From assembly GCA_963556145.1 (NCBI GenBank), contig OY744461.1:8070891-8134890 (forward strand): 64,000 nucleotides of DNA, given 5' to 3'. This document shows positions 33,045-43,783 of this stretch, in pieces. The translations under genes were made by a program, and so were the position numbers. Positions within the stretch are counted from its first letter, which is position 1. Every line of letters starts with the position of its first letter. The DNA is from Hygrocybe punicea. Lineage: Eukaryota; Basidiomycota; Agaricomycetes; Agaricales; Hygrophoraceae. The notes under the pieces are model-generated. The model had not been told where the DNA came from. It saw only the letters and a program-made list of their open reading frames with translations, and made no database searches.

Positions 33045-36000
33045 ATGGACGCCAGCGAGATTGGACGATATGGCACCATTAGTTTTATGAAACGCCTAGA
33101 ACCTGACCAAGTCGTTGCTGCATTCCCTATTGACGACGAGCAGATAACCTTTGGACGAGATCCCCACTGCAGTGTGAGACTCTACTACAACTCGGTCAGC
33201 TTATTGCACTGCAAAATCATCTTCCAAGAACGCAAGGTGAGCATTGTGAATTTATTCCCTCGTGTTTATACATCATGAGTTACTTTCTCGTACTTGTAGG
33301 CTTTCCTCGTGGTGCTCGGAACGAACGGCGTCGTAATTGACGGATGCCGGGTCTTCCCATCAACAACGTCCTTGGCAGCCACAACCATTCCACTCACAAA
33401 CCATTCCGAGATTGAGATTCACAGTAAACGCTTCAGATTCACCTACCCGCCAAAAGAACTTCGCGCTGCACTATTGGCCACACCTTCCCGTGAGTATCAT
33501 AATGTCATCACCGTTCCTGACCATTCGTGAATTCATCTTTATATTTTCGGATAACAGGGGAGGGTCCTGCAGGCACACCATATCGCAGACGTGCTTTGCG
33601 CATGTCGATGATTCAGAGCGCACAAGTATTCAGTCCCCGTCCAAGCAACAACCCAACCGAAAACCTCCGCGTCTTGCAAAGCCCCATCAAACCATTCAGG
33701 ACCCCTAGCAGGAGTGCTAATGCTCGCGGACAAGAAAATGACGATGACGATGGTAAAGATGAACAAGAGATCGTGCTCGTTGATGGGAATTACCCCCGCA
33801 TAGTGGAGGAGGAAAAGGATCTTGTCATTCTTGAGGACGTCGAAGTCGATGACCAAGACACACAAGGCGAAGATCAGCGAACACCCATCCAGCAGAGGTC
33901 ATTTGCCTATCCTCAAACTCCCCCAAACCGACCGATTTTCAATCCAACGATCGTCCCCCAAACCCCTCAAATGAAACCGCCTCTCCAAACCCCGCGACAG
34001 CGTGTTCAGGCCGTGTCTCTTCATCGTGCCGTCCTCATTCGTTCAGCGCAGCGGGCCGTGATGAAAGCCGAGATTGAAAGGGAGGAAGTTGAGGAGGAGA
34101 AAGAAGTGGTAGAGTTTATTGCTGACGGGCAGGATTCTGCATCTAGCAGCCAGAGTTCTGAAGATGAATTGGAAGAGCAAGACGAAGTGCAAGAACAGGG
34201 CGAGCAGGGGCATAGCGAGGATCTTGTCACGCAGGGAGGGACGTCGAGGTGGGGGAATGCCGCCAAATCATCGCCGTCTGGAGCTGCGACGGGCACGCTT
34301 GAACTATATAAAAATGAAGAGAAAGAAGAGAGTGATATTACGGATGTTCGTGCCATAGTCGTCTCCCGACAAAATCTAATGACAAATCCTTGCTCTCAGG
34401 TTGATCTTGCCACCGAACATGTTATCGATCACGATGAAGAGATAGCCCAGGCCTTGGAGTCGGTTTTTGACCACGACCGTTCAGTGACCGTCGACGAACA
34501 CGATGTGCAGCAACAACCTCCACACGTCTGGACGCCTGCCCAACCACGCAGGTTTATCAACTTCGCCACGCCACAGGCTAACCGTGTTGGAACCAGGACA
34601 CAAGGAGCTGGCAGGTACTCATACGGCGGGGTGGGCCTTGACAATGGGGGCGCGAGGAGGGTGGTAGTGGAACCAACATGGCGAGTGAAAGACATAGTCC
34701 TACCTGAGAGGATAACAGGTATCAGGGAGGAGCAAGAACATGGGCTAGACGCAGTCACAGGGATAGACAAGCAGAAAAAACGGCTCAGCGACGAGGAGCG
34801 CAAGGTTTGTTCTCATTCACACGACGAAATAACTAACTGACTGTGTTCCGTTTGCCAATAGGCGATCCAAGAGCGCAGGAGATCGGCGCTGAGAACTCCT
34901 GATGCGTTCTTTGGTGGGCAGACACCTGGAATGCGAAGGCTATCTGCGCTCCCCGGGCCACCAGCACTTCAGTCTGCGTCTGCACTTGGGTCGCCCACCA
35001 AAGATATCGCACAATCGCCAGAAAAGCAAGGCGCCGCCAAACTCGAGCATGAGGAGCCAAAGGTCGACGAGAGTCGAAAAGGAGGGCGAGATGATGTGAA
35101 TGACGGCTTGAACACACGGTCGTTGCTGGAAAGGATGAAGGAGACGGTGGAGGGAATGAAGCGGAGGCGGAGCATGAATCCGAGGGCTAGTTTAGGGCTA
35201 GGGATGAGTCCAAGCAAGCGGCGTGACGCTGGTGGAGGTACAACGTTCTCATTGTTGGCACCGGGTGTAAAAGAAGAATTGGAGATGGCGCTGGAGCGGA
35301 ATGGTGCACGGAATGGTGCACGGACAGATGGTGGTGAGGATGTTGGAGCAGAAGTGGGAGATGACACAAGTGCAGACGAGGTGCAGGAGGATGGAAGCAA
35401 TAGCGCGGCAGCCATCGAAAGCCGTAAGGATGGTGATGGAGAAGGAGTGGAAGTCCCATCTCCCTCACGCGAATTGACCCTCGCTGCCTCTGGTTGTGCC
35501 TCTGTCACAGAGCCTAGTGTGAACACCAGTATGGGGGAAATATCTCTTGCGCCCCACCTGCTCCCGCGGAGGCAAGATCCCACCAAGACTCCTCAGATGG
35601 GAGACCTAAAACATGTGTTCGGCGCCCCCAAGGCAGCAGCGACACCTTCATTTAAGGGGATGCGGACTTTGTTTGCGCCAACGGATACCAAGGTAGCGAG
35701 CACGCCCGTGTATGAGGGTTTGGGCGAGATGTTGAGGACACCCAAGGGTTATAGATGGGCGGAGGACGGCGAAGGGGAGAACGTAGAGGAGAAAGTCCCA
35801 GTGAAGGACCCTGCTCCGGCCAAGGGCCAATCCAGCACTCTTCCTGTGCCTGAAAGACGGAGGACGCCTCGTGGTCGTGCCGCGGTAGTTGATACGCCGT
35901 CCATGGACGACAATGATGGGACACAGCAGAGCGCCGCGATGGGGATGCGGGGAAAACATGAAAGCCGGCAGGCTGGGGCCGATACCGAAACCGCTGCGAT

Positions 36001-37132
36001 TGCAAAGCCAAAGGTAAGGCTTCTGAGGGGAAAGAAAAATGCGACGGAAGAGTTCGTTGAGGTACGATTTCTTCCCAGGCGATGCCAGGTGTCAATGATT
36101 ATGGTGGTTCACAGAAACAAGACGATGAGGCTCCGATCAAAACCAGTGGGTCAAGGGCGAAGGATGGTGTCGATGTCGGCGTATCCGAAAAGGTATATAC
36201 CCATGAAATTTATCAAGTACTATAAAATCTCATCTTGACAGGCAAATGGGACACCGAAAGTCCAGCCATCACCTAATGTCCAGACGAGTTCTGAGAGTAT
36301 CGAAGGAAAGGGAGAGGTTCGCGCTGCTTCCTCATCACCCAAGTCAACCGCCCGCCGAGGTCGAGGCCGCAAAGCAGCTGCTGAACCCAGTAGTTCTCCC
36401 GCCACTGCGGAAGTTTCCGCGAAGCCAGCTCGGAAAACTCGGACACCTAAATCCCATCCTCGATTACCGTCGGAATCCGAACTACCCGCGCTGGCGGAGG
36501 CAGCGGAATCTACGCGCAGGGTCCGGGTGGGGGGCGAGGCGCAAGATAAGGACGATGATCCTCCTACGACCGCGGGTCGTACTTCTGGCCGTCGGGGTCG
36601 AGGGAAAGTTATCGCCGTGGAGGCTGATGACGATCCATTGGATTCCATTGGTGGTCCTGACTCTGAGACACACCAGTCGGCCGCACCCGCCGCTAAGGGG
36701 ACTAGGGGTGCACGAAGCAAGACAGCCGCGGCCAAGGAGGTCAAGGATGGGCAACCCGAAACACAGGTACCGGGTGTGGCAGTGGATGTTCGAGTCGCAG
36801 GAAGCAAGAAAACGCCCGGGAAAACCACTGGAAAGCCTGCTGGTGGATCTGGGACACGCACGAGCGCTCGTGTGAGGGAAGCTAGCCATTCGCCCGCTGG
36901 ATGTTCCCCAAACACTACTGTTGCTTCCGACGAGGGGGTGGACAAGGAAAACACGCCTCGTGTTGAAGAGGAAGATGAACGGGTGCCGGAAAAGCCCACG
37001 AGAGCGAAAGTGTCCAGGAAACCAAAGGCTCCAGTTGAGAAAGTCAAGGAAGATGATCTTGTCGAAGTGAAGTCGGAGGTTGTACCAGTGATTAATAAGA
37101 CGAGGATCACCAGGACGAGGTCACGGAAGTAA
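33045..37132 (+). CDS. Large FHA-domain nuclear protein with Ki-67-like motifs
   Basis: Six exons: 33045-33236, 33300-33489, 33558-34804, 34862-36013, 36079-36192, 36242-37132; 1261 aa, phases consistent. The FHA domain is at about residues 25-110 (ITFGRDPHCSVRL, then SVSLLHCKI, then GTNGVVIDG), which binds phosphothreonine. The rest is disordered. It includes long acidic stretches and many TP/SP sites (QTPPNRP, PQTPQMKPPLQTP), then a cluster near residues 785-845 reading TPQMGDLKHVFGAP, TPSFKGMRTLFAP and TPVYEGLGEMLRTP. The last 330 residues are basic and Arg/Lys-rich (RRGRGRK, TRTRSRK). FHA at the N-terminus, K167R-like TP-xx-G-xxx-LF motifs and a basic tail match the layout of Ki-67-type mitotic chromosome proteins. 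Confidence 0.85.
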
Positions 37133-37379
37133 GAGGTGTATGTACTACGGTACTAATGAGTAAATACAAAGTCATGGTCAATTCATTGCAATCATGGAGT
37201 TTATCGCCCCGACAAAAATTGCTGAAATTGACTTGACAGGTCATCCGGTGTGGGGTGTTGAAACATTCATGGTTGATTGCATAACAGGTACTTGACTTTA
37301 CATACAAGGGGAAGGATATTATACTCCAACACAGGCATGAAACTATGTCCCATGCACAAATTGACTGGGATCTAGTTTT

Positions 37380-38140
37380 CAAGTTGTGGCCTGTCTCTCC
37401 ATAATAGTACGTGTGCCTTTCAAATGGTCCTGCCACAACCACACCCATTTTTGCCTCCCACTGGCGGCCATACGCGGACTCGTGTGTGGGATGCGAGGAA
37501 TGGCGAGGTTGCAGCAGGACCGACGAACCTGTTGGCACAAGGAGAGAACGCAACAGACTCCTGTGCCGTTTGATTTGCCCTCACAAAATATCGCCTGCCC
37601 TGCATTCCACATGCCCATCGTCTGGCCGTTAAAAACTGAGACCATTTACGGGCTATTGAGAGAGAAGGCTAGGGACATGACATGACCTGTGTGCCCGTCG
37701 GCCGGCTTTACCATAACCTCGCCTGTATTCGCGTCCTGTTTGGCGGGCCTGAAAGAATTTCTGGCCGTCGGGAGAAGGCAACGGAAGGTAGTTGTCGGCC
37801 TTCAGATGGTCCTGCAACAACCTTGCCTATCTTCGCGTTCTACACGCAAACTGTCCAATCCGACCCGCTGGAACAATTTGCTGGCCATTGGGTAGAGAAA
37901 CCTGGGTGCCCCACTATTTGTCCTCTACACAACCTTACCTGTTGTCACACCCCACACACGCACAACAAATTTGCTGGCCATGGAGAGAAGATGACAGACG
38001 AGACCCGCCTGTGTTGTCCATCGAATGGCCCTGCCAAAATCTTGCCAGTCATCGCATTCCAAAACGCACCGTCTGGTTCGACGAGCCTAGAGCAATATGC
38101 TGGCCATTAGGAGAGAAGGCAACGGACGAAATTCGGTTTT
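37380..38140. repeat. Degenerate tandem repeat array (about 95-125 bp units)
   Basis: Five or six diverged units share CTGGCCattGGGAGAGAAGG followed by a segment like CCTGCCAcAACCTTGCCT. Clear instances begin near 37760, 37880, 37974 and 38100, with fainter ones near 37384 and 37620. No unit is identical to another and none codes for a convincing protein. It fills the gap between the FHA and DUF4419 genes (37133-38491). Confidence 0.6.
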
Positions 38141-38491
38141 TGCTTTGCTTAGGTAGTAAAGGACCCACACTCATCATACGCACCACACCGTGATCTGTGT
38201 GAATGATGACAACCCAGTTCAAAGGCAGGATGAACCTTGGAGTACTGAGAACGCAACGCCAGCTTCCTATGTGAATACATGTATTGTTTAGCTCACTGTC
38301 ACTGTCTGCATCAATTTGTGAAAAGCATGAGTCGGACGTACATTGAGCGTAAGAATCGTCTTCTCGGTAATAAACGGTATCGAAAAGGTAAAAGTTACAA
38401 ATTTAAAAAGCAAGTCTGAGTCCAGATCATGGCATAATACACACTATCCGAGCAGAAATAGTCAATGTCAAAATAGAGACTGGGCGGAAAT

Positions 38492-39855
38492 CTACAATTC
38501 ATTCCTGGGCTTGTCACGTACAGTGAAGATCCACCACCCTGCGACAGGTCTCATCGTATCGTTCTTGCCAGTGTGAGAGAGCTCCTTATCATCACTGGAA
38601 GAGACTCTGGAACCGACTTGTCCCGCCGTCATGATGGTATCAAAAAGCATCCCGTTATCGTCAAGATCGACGTCAACTTCTGCGTAGCCCTGAGGTACAT
38701 TGGTGGATTTTATACGGTGGTAACGGGTGCCGTCAAGAGATAGAAACGGGACTTCTGTGTATCCACGAGCGGTGAAAGCCATGCGGGATAATGGGGTCGA
38801 GGAGACCGCTGACCAGAATTCCTGAGCTGGAAGTAAACTGAGATCCACAGATGCATCAAAGCTCTGCAGGATTAAATAGTTACTTGAACAAACTGGTGCC
38901 ACTGGTTAAATTTGACGGGAGATTTGCTTACAGAGTTTAGTGAATGACCAAGCCATTGGCCCTTCTCGTCAAAGACGCAGAAAGCGGTGATCCAACCAGA
39001 TAACCACGTAGGACCGCTTCCTCCACCTTCATAGTGTGCGACCGTCTGCCAGAAGTCGAGGTTTGCCTTGCTGTTGGGATCATCGAAGGCCGTGACAAAC
39101 CGCGATATGACCGGGACAAGGAGATGATACCATGCAGTGGTATGCATTCCGTATTCTTTCAACTTCTCCAACCTGGCGAGGATATTCTCCCAGTCACTCT
39201 TCTCGCCTTCGAGAGTAACACGAGGGATACCACACATAAGTTCGAACAAGAAAGAAAAATATGACTTCAAAGTCGCCATCATGACCACCGCGACAACAAT
39301 AGTATCCGTAACGGTCGTAGTAGAGAAATCTGGCAAGATCCACTCACGAAGAGTGGGATCAACGATATTCTCGTGCATCTGCTCTGTCATCCTGAATGCC
39401 ATGTCGCCAAAGTCGACCGTGTACCGATTCCCAAGGGCACGTACTACCAGCTTTTTCTTCCCCTCGTGGCTCACGAATTGCGACCTTAGCAATTCGGCGT
39501 TACCATTCACGAAGAAGTTGAACTGTGTGAGGATGGCAAGCCAGACATCGTCGGGACGTATAATGAGTGCGTGATGACGACTGTAAGCCTCAATGACCGT
39601 GTCCACGAATCCATTCCTACGAGGTATGATAGAATGTTCGACGAAGTCGAATGAAGACTGAAGAATCTCATCGGATTTCTCCCATTGGTTGGGACAAGCT
39701 CTGCTGAGCAAGCTGCTGGGTGTGCTTGGCAGCCTTGGCTGTACGAATTGGGAGACAGGGTCGGCCAGATGCGGAGCGGGGGAGAACGACACCATGGAGC
39801 TAGCCAGTGGCACTCGAGTAACGAAGGCTGCGAATATTAATATTAATCTTCGCAT
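38492..39855 (-). CDS. DUF4419 protein, predicted secreted
   Basis: Exon 1 (39855-38932) and exon 2 (38863-38492) are joined in phase 0 over a 68-nt intron; 431 aa. The first 20 residues (MRRLILIFAAFVTRVPLASS) form a signal peptide. The body has the DUF4419 hallmarks in order: DDVWLAILTQFNFFVNGNAELL, DPTLREWILPDFSTTT, VVMMATLKSYFSF, CGIPRVTLEGEKSDWENIL, RLEKLKEYG, and GGSGPTWLSGWITAFCVF. DUF4419 proteins are widespread in Agaricomycetes, often in many copies, and have no established activity. The C-terminal part (ARGYTEVPFLSLDG to AGWWIFTVRD) is complete. Two 24-bp direct repeats lie just upstream of the start. Confidence 0.88.
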
Positions 39856-39888
39856 TCTATGGTTTTGTGCAGTTGACTGACTCGAGCA

Positions 39889-39937
39889 TCGTGTAAAGCG
39901 GTACCGTCAAAATCGTGTAAAGCGGTACCGTCAAAAC
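39889..39937. repeat. Two tandem 24-bp repeats upstream of the DUF4419 gene
   Basis: ATCGTGTAAAGCGGTACCGT followed by CAAA occurs twice in succession, 34-82 bp upstream of the DUF4419 start codon, and so may be a promoter element. Confidence 0.75.
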
Positions 39938-40229
39938 CAAAACAAGGTTCAGGGTTGGCGCCGCAGTTCAAGTCTTCAAGGAGAAATAGAGGAAAGACTG
40001 CGGGATTCTGCCCTTCTCCTTCGAGCTATGAGTAAGAAATAGCCAACAGGTAGTATTCACGAATGTTGTCGACGACGTGCGGATGTCCTGTCCCTTTTGT
40101 CGAAACTTGAACTTCGCCTTTACTACATAGGCTATGCATATGGTTAGGATCAAGCTTTTGCTGCAAAACCAAGCATAACACCTGGAACTCAACATCGTCG
40201 AACATCTGTGATTCACTCAATCTCTCACA

Positions 40230-42018
40230 ATGACCCAAAATGCTGGCAGGAACACTGAAGAAGAGCAGCTAGAAGAGCAGATTCATTTTTCAAACGTGAT
40301 CACAACATTCCGGTCATATGAACAGTACTCGGTAATGTGGATTCAAATCCAATTTTGCACTGAAATATAATACTTTCTTCTCCCCAAAAGCTTTCTGCGA
40401 ATAACCGTCGCAAGAAAGACTTGCTTAGATTGCCTCTGGCAGATCAGGCTTTGCTGGAAGAATTGGGGTACAAGAAGAAATTGCAAGACGTCGACAAGGC
40501 TATCCTGGTGAACGCTACATTCCTGCACCAGATCGTTGCCAATCCGGAGATTTTTGGCCATGACATGAGCCTAAATGAAAATGAAGAAAAGGTCGTGAAT
40601 GCAGGAGACTCTGGCGTTCTGGATCACTCTCATGACTGCCAAGGTCCTCCCTTTACTTTTCACTCAGGCTTGCGAGTACTTATATCCAACATGGCAGGGC
40701 CAAGCCATACTCATTCCCACTCGCATGCACATTCGCACACACACGACGTGCCTCATCCCGATGACCATCGTCCTGTCTTACGCGCATACAACGCGTCCCC
40801 TAAAGTGCAAAAGCGGTACCAACCCACAGACTATGACATGGACAAGTTGAGGAGCACAATCAAGCAATTTGTCCGGGATTGGAGCGAAGAGGTCCCCTAG
40901 GTCTTTTATGATCACTCTGAAACCCCGGTAACCAACTTGTTACGTTTTTTCAGGGAAAGGAAGAACGGGAGACATGCTATAAGCCAATGAGAGACTCTTT
41001 ACTGCAGCATTTTTCTGATACCCCACTTGAGAAGAGGTGAATCACGTCCTTCTGGCCCGTATTTCTTATATATCTCAAGTGCATCTTTGTCGTAGAGGAC
41101 ACTTGAAAGTCCTGGTTCCTGGTGCCGGACTTGGTCGACTCGCGTACGATGTGGCAAGTCTTGGTCAGTATCTCTCCATTGCTTCCCCGCCTTCTCTTCT
41201 GCATTTTGACTTCGGAGCAGGGTTTTCTTGCCAGGGAAACGAGTTTTCGCACTACATGCTGCTAGCATCGTACTTCATTCTTAACATGTCTGTTCCCTTT
41301 CATTCTGCATTCTATCACGATTTAATATTGACTCAAGGACGAATGAAATCGGGAAGCACACGATCTATCCATACATTCATTCATTCTCCAATGTTCCGTC
41401 GCGACAGGCCATGCTATCTTCTGTTTCCATACCCGACGTCCTACCAACAGCCCTCCCTTCCACGTCGAATTTTTCGCTTGTTGCCGGTGCGCCCTTCCCT
41501 CCGTACATGTATTATAAGAGATTACAATTGCCGTCCAGGAGATTTTGAAGAGATTTACGGTGTAGACGACCAAGATGAGAATGAACCACAAGCAGGTCTG
41601 TGGAATGCCATTCTGACATGTTTTTTCATTGATACGGTATGTTTCTAACCCTTCCTCGCACACAACTTCCTTACGTTTGGTATTCAGGCCAAAAATATAG
41701 TGAACTATCTCCGCATCATCCACAGAATATTAGCCCCTGGGGGTGTCTGGATCAACCTTGGTCCCCTCCTCTGGCATTTTGAAAACAATAATACAAATGA
41801 CCCATCTGTTGAACTTGATCTTGCCGAGGTCAAGGCTCTCGCCCGTAAAATCGGGTTTGAGCTCTCTGTGAGTTTTTCTGATGGATTCCATCTTGTATGT
41901 CTTACGTTTTTTTCCCCAGAATGAAACAACGATCGATACTACGTACGCAAGTAATTCGCAAGGGATGCTTGGTTATGTATATCATGCGGCCTTTTGGACG
42001 GCGACTAAGCTACCATAG
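40230..42018 (+). CDS. Carnosine N-methyltransferase family protein (N2227 domain)
   Basis: Nine exons: 40230-40331, 40391-40891, 40954-41036, 41096-41163, 41221-41287, 41338-41486, 41539-41636, 41688-41867, 41920-42018; 448 aa. The SAM-binding motif VLVPGAGLGRLAYDVA is at about 235-250, followed by CQGNEFSHYMLLASYFILN. The late motifs CFFIDTAKNIVNYLRIIHRIL and PGGVWINLGPLLWHF define the N2227/CARNMT1 family. Human CARNMT1 makes anserine from carnosine and methylates His in zinc-finger proteins; the yeast relative has related activity. An N-terminal His-rich run (SHTHSHSHAHSHTH) sits in a disordered linker; part of it may be a 54-nt in-frame intron (40647-40700). A housekeeping gene, intact. 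Confidence 0.93.
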
Positions 42019-42229
42019 AGATCACTACGATTGTTGAGACGCTAGGTCATTTCCTTAATGCCACCAGTGGATGATGGATGATATTAGCCTGAGAACGATA
42101 CTTGGTGTATACACAACTTGTTGTAAGATGTTGCTGTTGTCCAGTCACTTCCACCCCGTCCATTATCGTGCCAACATTCTCGCAGATACGAATATAGCGG
42201 ACATTAACATTACACATTACACAGGACGA

Positions 42230-42790
42230 ACGGCATGAGATTTGCCCAACAGCTGTCCACCGTTTGCCTCGGGAGCTGCTTTTGATCTTTGTCAAGCCAT
42301 TTCGGAAGACACAACGTCTTTCCTCATCACTTCGCGTCTGTTTGCCAACGCTGGCGCCGCCTTGCTGCTGGGACACGTCTTTGGACCAACATCACCATCA
42401 CCATCACCATCAACCGGAACCCACCCTTGTTTGCACTTTATCTGCGTCTCCAGAGGTCGTTTCCAAAGCCAGTCTTTCAGTCTGTTGCATTCGTTACGCA
42501 ACTACAACACACTGGCAAAACTACAAGAGTTCACAACCGTTCCTCCAGGCGGTCAGTTTCCACCAGTTTCCTCCACCAGTTTCCTTGCTTTCCGATGTGC
42601 CCCTGCCTTCAGACCATATCTGGCCTCCGCTCTTCCTGCTGCCATTCTCATCGATGCACCTGTCGGCTATTCTCAAATTGCTGATGCTGAACCAATTTCC
42701 CTCTCTACTGATTCTACTAATCTGTCTATCATGGACAACCTAGAGGGGACAACTCAGATCATTCCCCAATTGTCTTTCTAAACCTGTGAT
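42230..42790 (+). pseudogene. F-box-type gene relic
   Basis: The sequence reads TAVHRLPRELLLIFV, the start of an F-box, in one frame. After a one-base shift it reads ASVCQRWRRLAAGTRLWTNI in another frame. Together these are the two halves of a fungal F-box (xxLPxELLxxIF ... VCRRWRxLALxTPxLW). A (ATCACC)n run follows. No single frame covers both, so the gene is broken or has unrecognised introns. Such F-box/LRR genes are abundant and rapidly decaying in Agaricomycetes. Confidence 0.5.
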
Positions 42791-42829
42791 GACTTCAAGA
42801 TTTCCACAGGCCGCCTTCATGACGGTGAG

Positions 42830-43783
42830 ACGCTGATCCATAGTTTGTTCCAATCCTACCTAATTCTGGCAGAGAAGAGTTCATTCTACAGCCTTGCTTG
42901 ATGGGGTGCTGGAGTTCTGGATGTCGCTCAGTGGTGAGTTCTTCCCTTCTAAGTTTGTATCGGATTTTGATCCGTCCTCCTCATTTATTTCTCTGCCAAA
43001 CGCAGCAAACAATACAATGATATGTCGGCGTTGTTTAGCCTAGTGAAAACGTGCCATAACTATGTTCACTGTGCCACTGGTAACATGTGAGCTCAGACGT
43101 TTGGATCAAGTCGTCCGTTGGAGGTCTTTACCCTGGCCAGGCGAGAATACGAAGAGCGATAGTCAAAGGTTCATCTTCGGCAGTTTGATAGCTCATCTAG
43201 CCTAGTATATGACGTTGGCCTGGGTTTGTGAACCCATTCACGGCAGCGAGCAAGCGAAGAGGTGTGGATATTTGGTTTGATCCTGGCGCTCCAGGAAACA
43301 TAAATGTACTAACCACTGCATCAATGACAATACCACCATCATGACGCCAAATGCTGGAACGCATCATGATCTCCATCGGCAATTTGCAACCACATCATCG
43401 GTGGGGGCATACAGAAGAGTACTCACATACGCCATCGAAACATCCTTCCGCTCCGCCGTACTTGTCTACCACGTTGTACTCGTCCGAGAAGAACATGTCG
43501 GAGGACCCGACATATTTGATTTCTAGCACATCAAGGACCACTTCAATGGCGCTTTTTGACGCTCTCGTTGGGAGCGCTAGCGTGCTCGGCATTACGAAAA
43601 TGCATGCATACCTCTCGGGGAAGGTTTTCCTGTGGTCCTTGGTACGATCCTAGTCGAAGTAAAGCTTTATCGTTGGCCGGGAGTTTACTAGGTCGAGCTC
43701 GGTGGTATGACTACCTTTGAATTGAAACAATTTGTGTTAGATCAGTAAAGATCCTAGTCGTTCAGCGCAAGCCTCAATTTTCA
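42830..43783. other. Region with unidentified minus-strand coding remnants
   Basis: On the minus strand 43592-43395 (SAIEVVLDVLEIKYVGSSDM) and 43382-43197 (WRHDGGIVIDAVVSTFMFPG) have protein-like composition and are separated by a GTGAGT...GGAG intron-like gap, but the phase does not join cleanly. I recognise no family. They could be a decayed gene downstream of the kinase-WD40 gene. Confidence 0.3.

Noticed and set aside
37380..38140. CRISPR-like array
   Set aside because: Units are diverged and longer than CRISPR repeats, there is no spacer pattern, and the organism is eukaryotic.
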